From CAG-488 sp051881315 (GTDB lineage Bacteria; Bacillota; Clostridia; Oscillospirales; Acutalibacteraceae): a stretch of 64,000 nucleotides of DNA. Positions 1-5,549 of this stretch are shown in pieces. Within the stretch, counting starts at the first letter, position 1. Every line of letters begins with the position of its first letter. A program made the position numbers and the translations under genes. The stretch is taken from NCBI GenBank assembly GCA_051881315.1, contig JBJEPQ010000054.1, forward strand, positions 1 through 64,000, read 5' to 3'. The notes under the pieces are model-generated. The model saw only the letters and a program-made list of their open reading frames with translations. It searched no databases and was not told the DNA's origin.

Positions 1-55
1 GAGCGTACGGTTCGCATCCGTAAGGTCGAGAGTTCGATCCTCTTCGTCTCCACCA
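1..55 (+). tRNA. tRNA-Ala (anticodon CGC), 3' part only
   Basis: The window opens inside a tRNA at about base 22. Bases 1-4 fit the 3' side of the D stem. Bases 6-10 and 18-22 form a 5-bp anticodon stem around the loop TTCGCAT, which reads anticodon CGC (codon GCG, alanine). A T arm (30-34 with 42-46 region) follows, then the acceptor 3' strand ending in A73 and an encoded CCA (53-55). U70 and A73 agree with alanine identity. The 5' half lies outside the window, so the G3 partner of U70 cannot be checked. Confidence 0.85.
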
Positions 56-60
56 AAAAA

Positions 61-98
61 CAGAAATCATTGCGTAAGCATATGGTTTCTGTTTTTTT
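61..98 (+). terminator. Rho-independent terminator of the tRNA-Ala gene
   Basis: A 10-bp stem, CAGAAATCAT paired with ATGGTTTCTG (one G-T pair), is followed by seven T. It starts six bases after the tRNA CCA end. Confidence 0.85.
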
Positions 99-137
99 AT
101 TCAGAAGAGGATCGAAAAGGGCAATTGCAAAGCAATA

Positions 138-160
138 GAAACAGTCCGGTGGACTGTTTC
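138..160 (+). repeat. Palindrome inside the tRNA-tail repeat unit
   Basis: GAAACAGTCC, a 3-base loop and GGACTGTTTC form a perfect 10-bp hairpin. It sits between GAAGAGGATCG (104-114) and its reverse complement CGATCCTCTTC (202-212), so the whole segment 104-212 can fold back on itself. No T tract follows, so it is not a terminator. Confidence 0.75.
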
Positions 161-201
161 GGTGCCCGGGTGCGTGCCGACCGTCGCGGCAGCAGGTCGG
201 G

Positions 202-265
202 CGATCCTCTTCGTCTCCACCAAAAAACAGAAATCATTGCGCAAGCATATGGTTTCTGTTTTTTT
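202..265 (+). repeat. Second copy of the tRNA-Ala tail and its terminator
   Basis: This segment repeats bases 35-98 with one visible substitution in the hairpin loop, at an offset of 167 bp. It contains the 3' half of the T arm, the acceptor 3' strand, CCA (220-222) and the terminator hairpin (228-265), but no D arm or anticodon arm. It cannot encode a tRNA. Tail duplications of this kind are left by elements that integrate at tRNA 3' ends or by local duplication. Confidence 0.8.
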
Positions 266-328
266 CAGAAGAGGATCAATCAGGGCGACTAAGTTTCTGA
301 GAGGCAAGCAAGGCGCAGCCTTGTGAGA

Positions 329-370
329 ATTACCCGAAGGTCATTGGTTCAAGTCCGGTCTCCGTAGCCA
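329..370 (+). other. tRNA-like 3' tail (T arm, acceptor strand, CCA), 5' part missing
   Basis: The bases before 370 read as a variable loop, a T arm with loop TTCAAGT closed by G-C and wobble pairs, an acceptor 3' strand and CCA (368-370). Upstream there is no U33, no matching anticodon stem and no D arm, so this looks like a remnant of a second tRNA, not a working gene. Its amino acid is not assigned. Confidence 0.55.
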
Positions 371-409
371 AAAAGAAAAATATCACGAAAGTGCGGCTTT
401 TCTTTTTGG
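368..409 (+). terminator. Terminator hairpin after the tRNA-like tail
   Basis: CCAAAAAGAAAA pairs with TTTTCTTTTTGG. The same strand carries a T-rich tail. It overlaps the CCA of the tail, as native tRNA terminators often do. Confidence 0.6.
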
Positions 410-506
410 TTCTTTTCGCTTTCGTTCTTCTCTTTACTCTTTAATTGGTTTTGAGGTAAACTAAATTAAATCAACCTTTTTTATATCTCTCGGTTATATA
501 TTTCGG

Positions 507-535
507 TTGAATAGGTAAAAGCTTTGTAGTATAAT
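507..535 (+). promoter_or_regulatory. Promoter of the PPC-domain gene
   Basis: TTGAAT (507-512) and TATAAT (530-535) are separated by 17 bp. The predicted start of transcription is about 47 bp before the ATG at 589. Confidence 0.7.
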
Positions 536-588
536 AATTTTGCGGTTTACCGTATCAAAAACTTTGCTTTGCGGAGGTTATATTATAA

Positions 589-1011
589 ATGGAATACAGA
601 AAATTCGGCAACACGATATTTGCGAGGATAGACAGAGGTGAGGAAATTCTTGAAAAGCTCAAGGAAATTTCCGTAAAAGAAAACATCAAGCTCGCACACG
701 TCAGCGCACTCGGTGCGACGAACGACTTTACCGTCGGCGTTTTCAACGTTGATGAAAAGAAATATTATGCAAACAGCTTCAACGGAAATTTTGAGATCGT
801 TTCTCTGACCGGAACGGTCACAACCATGAACGGAGAGTTCTACGCTCACCTGCATATGAGCGCAGGCAACGACAAGGGCGAGGTCTTCGGCGGACATCTC
901 AACCGTGCAAGGATCAGCGCAACCTGCGAAATGGTGATAACCGTTGCCGACGGCACGGTCGAAAGAAAATTCAACGAGGACGTCGGACTTAATCTTTTCG
1001 ATTTTCAATGA
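589..1011 (+). CDS. PPC/DUF296-domain protein (putative DNA-binding)
   Basis: The 140-residue product is a single PPC (plants and prokaryotes conserved, DUF296) domain. It starts MEYRKFGNTIFARIDRGEE, where RIDRGEE is a family hallmark, continues with the alternating strands AHVSALGA and VSLTGTVTTM, and has the His-rich core HLHMSAG followed by GGHL near residue 100. Conserved His residues in this fold bind a metal, and the proteins form trimers. The bacterial function is poorly defined. The start follows GGAGG at 571-576 and a clear promoter at 507-535. It appears to be a single-gene transcript, with a long repeat-filled spacer behind it. Confidence 0.85.
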   Translation: MEYRKFGNTIFARIDRGEEILEKLKEISVKENIKLAHVSALGATNDFTVGVFNVDEKKYYANSFNGNFEIVSLTGTVTTMNGEFYAHLHMSAGNDKGEVFGGHLNRARISATCEMVITVADGTVERKFNEDVGLNLFDFQ

Positions 1012-1052
1012 AATAGGTTTGAAGTTTTATTTCCTTCTATGCCTTCCCCATA

Positions 1053-1567
1053 ATAGACATTAGACCATAGATGTTAGACTTTAGACCGTATCATTTTAAA
1101 TATCGATGAAATTTTTCGGCTCCCTTGTTGCAAGGTAGCCGAAAGATTTGATAAAAGCTTACAAGGCTTCCCCTTGAGGGGAAGCTCCGCCGGAGGCGGT
1201 GATGAGGTGGAATGTTAGACTTTAGATTTTAGACCATAGACTTTAGACGTTTAAGTTTCAAATTTTGATGAAATTATCCGGCTCCCTTGTAAGGGAGCTG
1301 TCAGCGAAGCTGACTGAGGGATTGACAAAAAGCTAATGTATTCTCTAAACTTTTTAGTCTGCATTTATCCCCTCCGTATCGTCGTGGTGCCGCTTTGCTA
1401 CCTTGCAACAAGAGGAGGCTTATATTGTTTATGCAAGCTTTTAATTTTAATCGTCTAAAATCTAACATCTAATGTCTAAAGTCTATTTTGGGGAAGGCTT
1501 GCATAGTTTCAGCAGATTTTAAAGCTTTATTTTCTAAAGTCTAACGTCTAAAATCTAATGTCTAATT
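1053..1567. repeat. Repeat island 1: heptad arrays plus REP-like palindromes
   Basis: The 670-bp spacer 1012-1682 holds no credible gene. Four blocks of degenerate 7-bp repeats are seen: TTAGANN at about 1053-1087 and 1213-1250, and the reverse complement TCTAANN at about 1451-1485 and 1532-1566. Between them lie a GCTTCCCC/GGGGAAGC palindrome (1167-1185), a TCCCTTGTAAGGGA palindrome (1283-1296) with GCTGTCAGC...GCTGAC downstream, and a perfect 16-bp inverted repeat, 1124-1139 with 1397-1412. The same building blocks return at 53396-53607 and 57893-58156. Confidence 0.85.
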
Positions 1568-1588
1568 TGGTGAAGGCTAAATTTTTCC

Positions 1589-1619
1589 TTGACTCTACAA
1601 TAATTGTAGAGTTTATGAT
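1589..1619 (+). promoter_or_regulatory. MerR-type promoter/operator of the efflux operon
   Basis: TTGACT (1589-1594) and TATGAT (1614-1619) are separated by 19 bp. The spacer and part of the -35 box are covered by a perfect 21-bp palindrome, 1592-1612 (ACTCTACAAT, A, ATTGTAGAGT). An overlong 19-bp spacer occupied by a dyad is the signature of promoters activated by MerR-family regulators, for example the Bacillus bmr promoter. The regulator is encoded in the same operon at 3016-3873. Confidence 0.85.
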
Positions 1620-1682
1620 ATAATCATTGATACAAGCGGAGAAAACTCCTTTCGTTTCAAAATCTATTCGGACGGTACAGCT

Positions 1683-3023
1683 ATGGAAAAAAATCTTACA
1701 ACAGGCAGTGTGTTTAAAAATCTCGTTTTTTTCAGTCTTCCTTACCTGCTTTCATACTTTTTGCAGTCGCTTTACGGAACGGCGGATCTTTTTATCATCG
1801 GTCAGTTTAATTCAACGGACAGCATTACGGGCGTTTCGATCGGCAGTCAGGTCATGCACATGATAACGGTAATGATAGTCGGTCTTGCGATGGGTGCTAC
1901 GGTCACAATCGGCAGGAGCGTCGGTGCGCAGGACAGCAAAGCCGCTTCACGCTATATCGGCAACACGGTTTCCCTGTTTCTGATCGGTTCGGTTGCGTTG
2001 ACGGCGGTGCTTCTCCTCCTTGTAAAGCCCATTGTTTCTGTGATGTCCACACCCGTTGAAGCGGTTGACAGCACCACCGCATATCTGACGATCTGCTTTA
2101 TCGGTATACCTTTTATCACGGCATACAATATTATCAGCTCGATTTTCCGAGGTCTCGGAGACAGCAAAAGTCCGATGTATTTCATTGCAATCGCCTGTGT
2201 TTTCAATATCGCTCTCGACTGCCTTTTCATCGGTGCTTTGGGAATGGGTGCGGCAGGTGCGGCTCTCGGAACAGCGCTTTCTCAGACCGTTTCCGTAATT
2301 GTAGCTCTCGCAGTTATGAGAAAATCCAAGTCGGGTATCAAGCTCACAAAAGATGATTTCAAATTCAGACGATCCGTTATCGGCAATATTCTTCGCATCG
2401 GTTTTCCGATCTCATTACAGGACGGATTTATTCAGATCTCGTTTATTGTCATAACGATAATTGCAAACCGCAGAGGTCTCAACGATGCGGCGGCGGTCGG
2501 AATAGTCGAAAGAATTATCGGATTTCTTTTTCTGCTCCCCTCGTCGATGCTCTCCGCCGTTTCCGCACTCGGAGCGCAGAATATGGGCGCAGGAAAACCC
2601 AAGCGTGCAAAGCTGACTCTGCGATACGCTATACTTATTGTAGTAGCGGTCGGATCGGCTGTTGTTGCATTGGTCGAACTGACTGCGCCCCAGCTTATTG
2701 CTCTGTTCGATAACAGTCCCGATGTTGTCCGTCTCGGCACGCAGTATCTCCGCAGTTATGTCACGGACTGCGTTTTTGCGGGAATACATTTCTGCCTTTC
2801 CGGTTACTTCTGCGCCATAGAAAAATCGGGAATTTCTTTCCTGCACAATTCGATATCAATCGTTTTTGCCCGTGTTCCCCTCGCCTATCTTGCCTCCAAA
2901 AAATTTCCCGACAACCTTTTCCCGATGGGCTGGGCGGCGCCGATCGGCTCAATCCTTTCCGTTCTCATCTGTCTTGTCGCCTACATCATAATCAACAAAA
3001 AGGAGAAGCAGAAAAATGGATAA
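1683..3023 (+). CDS. MATE family multidrug efflux transporter
   Basis: The 446-residue product is an integral membrane protein with about 12 predicted helices in two MatE halves (roughly residues 17-180 and 235-400). It belongs to the MOP superfamily and would export cationic drugs or metabolites in exchange for Na+ or H+. Early sequence SLPYLLSYFLQSLYGTADLF and the motif GLGDSKSPMYF are typical of clostridial MATE pumps. The ATG at 1683 has no strong Shine-Dalgarno sequence, which is unusual here. The gene overlaps the following regulator by 8 bp and is preceded by a MerR-type operator, so expression is probably drug-induced. The substrate cannot be read from the sequence. Confidence 0.9.
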   Translation: MEKNLTTGSVFKNLVFFSLPYLLSYFLQSLYGTADLFIIGQFNSTDSITGVSIGSQVMHMITVMIVGLAMGATVTIGRSVGAQDSKAASRYIGNTVSLFLIGSVALTAVLLLLVKPIVSVMSTPVEAVDSTTAYLTICFIGIPFITAYNIISSIFRGLGDSKSPMYFIAIACVFNIALDCLFIGALGMGAAGAALGTALSQTVSVIVALAVMRKSKSGIKLTKDDFKFRRSVIGNILRIGFPISLQDGFIQISFIVITIIANRRGLNDAAAVGIVERIIGFLFLLPSSMLSAVSALGAQNMGAGKPKRAKLTLRYAILIVVAVGSAVVALVELTAPQLIALFDNSPDVVRLGTQYLRSYVTDCVFAGIHFCLSGYFCAIEKSGISFLHNSISIVFARVPLAYLASKKFPDNLFPMGWAAPIGSILSVLICLVAYIIINKKEKQKNG

Positions 3024-3873
3024 AAGCTCCCTGTTTTCCATCGGTGAGATTTCAAAAATGTTTCATCTCAGCGCAGGAAGTCTGCGCCACTATGAAGCTC
3101 TCGGTATTCTTGTTCCCGAATACGTTGATCCGCAAACGAATTATCGCTATTACAGCGCACGGCAGTTTGAAATTCTGAACACGGTGCGCTATCTGCGTGC
3201 GCTTGATATGCCCCTGCCGCAGATTGCCGATTTTCTGAAAAACAGAGACATTGATGTTATTGAAGAAAAGCTTCTTATGCAAAAGCACAGGGTTATGCAA
3301 AAGAAAAAGGAGCTTGAAACCGTTGAGAAAAAGATTGATAACCGTCTCAGTCAGATCAGGGACGCACAAAGCTCTGAGCTTGACGTAATTAAGCTTTCTC
3401 TTGAGCCACCCTGCCGTTTGATAAAAATAAAAAATTCCACACGGCTGAAAAGTCTTGAAGCGATTGAAACCTCCGTCAGCAAGATAAGCGAAAGCGAGGA
3501 CGAGCCGGTCGTTTTCCTCGGCAAGGTCGGCTTCGGCATTTCGGAAGAAAATATTGCAAACGGCATATTCGACAGGTATGACTGCGTTTTTCTTGTCATT
3601 GAGGACGAGGACAATTACAGCGGTGAGGCGGAAAATCTTCCCGAAGCCCTATGCGTTTCCGTCCGCTTCTGCGGAGTTCATAACGATGCGGCATTGCGAT
3701 ACGAACAGCTTACGGAATATATGAAAAACAACGATCTCAGAGCCGCAGGCTTTTCACGGGAGATCACTCTCGTCGATTACGGAATGACGAACGACACGAA
3801 AAAATTCGTAACCGAGATCAAAATACCCGTTGTTCCGAAAGATTGGTTTGAAAAAAATTTAAAAAATTTTTAA
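3016..3873 (+). CDS. MerR family regulator with C-terminal effector-binding domain (BmrR-like)
   Basis: The 285-residue product has an N-terminal MerR winged helix-turn-helix (residues 6-75: FSIGEISKMFHLSAGSLRHYE, then NYRYYSARQ). A coiled coil rich in K and E (about 80-118) follows, then a C-terminal region (about 125-285) that fits a GyrI-like ligand pocket ending in KIPVVPKDWF. This is the layout of BmrR-type sensors of lipophilic cations. Its start lies inside the 3' end of the efflux gene (8-bp overlap), so the two are co-translated. The likely target is the 21-bp palindrome at 1592-1612, giving an autoregulated efflux operon. Confidence 0.88.
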   Translation: MDKSSLFSIGEISKMFHLSAGSLRHYEALGILVPEYVDPQTNYRYYSARQFEILNTVRYLRALDMPLPQIADFLKNRDIDVIEEKLLMQKHRVMQKKKELETVEKKIDNRLSQIRDAQSSELDVIKLSLEPPCRLIKIKNSTRLKSLEAIETSVSKISESEDEPVVFLGKVGFGISEENIANGIFDRYDCVFLVIEDEDNYSGEAENLPEALCVSVRFCGVHNDAALRYEQLTEYMKNNDLRAAGFSREITLVDYGMTNDTKKFVTEIKIPVVPKDWFEKNLKNF

Positions 3874-3874
3874 A

Positions 3875-3910
3875 TAACCTATTGACAAGGTAGGTAATAT
3901 ATGTTATTAT
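3875..3910 (+). promoter_or_regulatory. metY leader promoter with overlapping dyad
   Basis: TTGACA (3882-3887) and TATTAT (3905-3910) are exactly 17 bp apart. The -35 box lies within a near-perfect dyad, TAACCTA (3875-3881) and TAGGTAA (3891-3897), a plausible repressor operator. CymR/Rrf2-type regulators of sulfur genes bind dyads of this size, but that assignment is a guess. The dyad begins just after the stop codon of the MerR-type gene. Confidence 0.8.
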
Positions 3911-3949
3911 ACTGCCAACCTAAACAAAACATTTAAGGAGGCGAACAAA

Positions 3950-4030
3950 ATGAAGATGTATTCCATGCTTTGTATGATGTGTATTTGCGAATACGCTTCC
4001 TTTGCCGTGCCTTCCGATAGTGCAGAATAA
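3950..4030 (+). CDS. Met/Cys-rich leader peptide of metY (26 aa)
   Basis: A short ORF starts at ATG 3950 behind a consensus AAGGAGG (3935-3941), 8 bases upstream. It encodes 26 residues beginning MKMYSMLCMMCIC: five Met (1, 3, 6, 9, 10) and three Cys (8, 11, 13) in the first 13 codons. It ends in TAA at 4028-4030, 12 bases before a terminator hairpin, and metY follows. Methionine and cysteine are the amino acids whose supply depends on metY, so this looks like a leader peptide for ribosome-mediated attenuation. The peptide itself probably has no other function. Confidence 0.75.
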   Translation: MKMYSMLCMMCICEYASFAVPSDSAE

Positions 4031-4047
4031 TTTTGAAACTAACGGAA
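4012..4047 (+). promoter_or_regulatory. Predicted antiterminator stem in the metY leader
   Basis: TTCCGATAGT (4012-4021) pairs with ACTAACGGAA (4038-4047) at 9 of 10 positions. The 3' arm contains CGGAA (4043-4047), the first bases of the terminator stem, so the two structures exclude each other. A ribosome stalled on the Met/Cys codons (3950-3988) leaves the 5' arm free. A ribosome at the stop codon 4028-4030 would cover this region and favour the terminator. Confidence 0.65.
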
Positions 4048-4071
4048 AGTCGAAAGGCTTTCCGCTTTTTT
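4043..4071 (+). terminator. Attenuator terminator between leader peptide and metY
   Basis: CGGAAAG (4043-4049) pairs perfectly with CTTTCCG (4058-4064) and is followed by C and six T. It lies between the leader peptide stop and metY, where a terminator makes sense only if it is conditional. Confidence 0.8.
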
Positions 4072-4083
4072 ATAGGTGATTTT

Positions 4084-4158
4084 ATGAAACAGATTTTTGA
4101 AAAGCTTTTGAGACAAAATTTCAGATTCGGACGAATGTACCCTTTCTGTAACAACTGA
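4084..4158 (+). CDS. Possible small ORF (24 aa) between attenuator and metY
   Basis: ATG at 4084 follows AGGTGA (4074-4079). The reading frame encodes 24 residues ending RMYPFCNN and a TGA at 4156-4158, 44 bases before metY. It has one Met (18) and one Cys (22) near its end. It could be a second upstream ORF that tunes metY translation, or chance. No family is recognised. Confidence 0.3.
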   Translation: MKQIFEKLLRQNFRFGRMYPFCNN

Positions 4159-4202
4159 AAAACTTAACTCTATTATTTTTTAAAACAGAAAGGAAAATTA
4201 TT

Positions 4203-5486
4203 ATGTCAAAATATAAATTTGAAACACTTCAGCTCCATGTAGGACAGGAAACAGCAGACCCGGCAACCGATTCAAGAGCGGTGCCGATTTATCAGACCAC
4301 TTCATACGTTTTTCACAATTCCGCTCATGCGGCGGCTCGCTTCGGACTTGCCGATCCGGGCAACATTTACGGCAGACTTACAAACTCCACTCAGGACGTT
4401 TTTGAAAAAAGAGTTGCCGCTCTTGAGGGCGGCGTTGCGGCTCTTGCAGTAGCTTCGGGTGCGGCGGCGATAACATACGCAATTCAGGCTCTGGCTCAGA
4501 ACGGCGACCATATTGTAGCTCAGAAAACGATCTACGGCGGCAGCTTCAATCTCCTTGCTCACACACTTCCGCAGTACGGAATTTCGACCACGTTTGTTGA
4601 CATTCACAACCTTGACGAGGTTGAGGCGGCTGTTCAGCCGAACACAAAGGCGGTATTCATTGAAACGCTCGGCAACCCCAACAGCGACATTCCCGATATC
4701 GACGCTGTTTCGGCTCTTGCACACAAGCACGGTATACCCGTTGTGATCGACAACACGTTCGGCACTCCGTACCTCATCAGACCGATCGAGCACGGTGCAG
4801 ATGTTGTTGTTCATTCTGCAACAAAGTTCCTCGGCGGTCACGGCACCTCGCTCGGCGGTGTGATTGTTGATTCAGGCAAATTCGACTGGAAAGCAAGCGG
4901 TAAGTATGCGCCGATTGCAGATCCCAACCCCAGCTACCATGGCATTTCCTTTGTTGACGCAGTAGGTCCTGCGGCTTTTGTAACATACATCAGAGCAATA
5001 CTTCTCCGTGACACGGGTGCGACTATCTCTCCGTTCAATGCGTTCCTGCTTCTTCAGGGCGTTGAGACTCTTTCGCTCCGACTTGACCGTCACGCCGAGA
5101 ACACCAAAAAGGTGGTTGAATATCTTTCAAATCACCCCTTGGTTGAAAAGGTCAATCACCCGTCTCTGCCCGACCATCCGCAGAACGAGCTTTACAAGAA
5201 ATACTTCCCGAACGGCGGCGGCTCGATCTTCACCTTTAACATAAAGGGCGGACAGGAAGAAGCTCACAAGTTCATTGACAATCTTGAGATTTTCTCATTG
5301 CTTGCCAATGTCGCAGATGTAAAGTCACTTGTAATTCATCCTGCAACAACAACTCATTCACAGCTCACCGAGGCCGAGCTTCTCGATCAGGGTATCAAGC
5401 CGAACACGATCCGTCTTTCAATCGGTACGGAGCACATCGACGATATCATCGCCGACCTCGAAAAAGGCTTTGCCGCAATTAAATAA
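4203..5486 (+). CDS. metY: O-acetyl-L-homoserine sulfhydrylase
   Basis: The 427-residue product is a Cys/Met-metabolism PLP enzyme of the MetY type. It uses sulfide and O-acetyl-L-homoserine to make homocysteine, the direct-sulfhydrylation route to methionine, in the cytoplasm. The start ETLQLHVGQETADPATDSRA and length are typical of MetY and longer than cystathionine synthases. The PLP lysine is K208 in SATKFLGG, with D183 in VIDNTFGTP. The Shine-Dalgarno sequence AAAGGAAA precedes ATG 4203. It is the only full-length gene behind the leader described at 3875-4071 and ends at a shared terminator. Confidence 0.95.
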   Translation: MSKYKFETLQLHVGQETADPATDSRAVPIYQTTSYVFHNSAHAAARFGLADPGNIYGRLTNSTQDVFEKRVAALEGGVAALAVASGAAAITYAIQALAQNGDHIVAQKTIYGGSFNLLAHTLPQYGISTTFVDIHNLDEVEAAVQPNTKAVFIETLGNPNSDIPDIDAVSALAHKHGIPVVIDNTFGTPYLIRPIEHGADVVVHSATKFLGGHGTSLGGVIVDSGKFDWKASGKYAPIADPNPSYHGISFVDAVGPAAFVTYIRAILLRDTGATISPFNAFLLLQGVETLSLRLDRHAENTKKVVEYLSNHPLVEKVNHPSLPDHPQNELYKKYFPNGGGSIFTFNIKGGQEEAHKFIDNLEIFSLLANVADVKSLVIHPATTTHSQLTEAELLDQGIKPNTIRLSIGTEHIDDIIADLEKGFAAIK

Positions 5487-5511
5487 TTTGACATTTTCCT
5501 CCTCTTGCAAT

Positions 5512-5548
5512 AAAAATCTCTCCCTTTCTCAATGGGAGAGATTTTTTC
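5512..5548. terminator. Bidirectional terminator between metY and the GH38 gene
   Basis: AATCTCTCCC pairs with GGGAGAGATT. A run of T follows on the plus strand and a run of A precedes on the same strand, so it can serve both convergent genes. Confidence 0.85.
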
Positions 5549-5549
5549 T

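Noticed and set aside
101..307. 68-codon frame on the minus strand near the tRNA tail
   Set aside because: It consists of the repeated tRNA tail and palindrome sequence and has no ribosome-binding site.
296..370. Complete second tRNA gene
   Set aside because: The T arm and acceptor strand are present, but U33, the anticodon stem and the D arm cannot be formed upstream.
1053..1567. Possible CRISPR array
   Set aside because: Units are 7 bp and degenerate, occur in both orientations, and there are no 20-40 bp spacers.
4043..4071. Terminator of the efflux operon instead of an attenuator
   Set aside because: A strong promoter and a well-initiated ORF lie between the regulator gene and this hairpin, so it ends a separate leader transcript; it may still stop readthrough from upstream.
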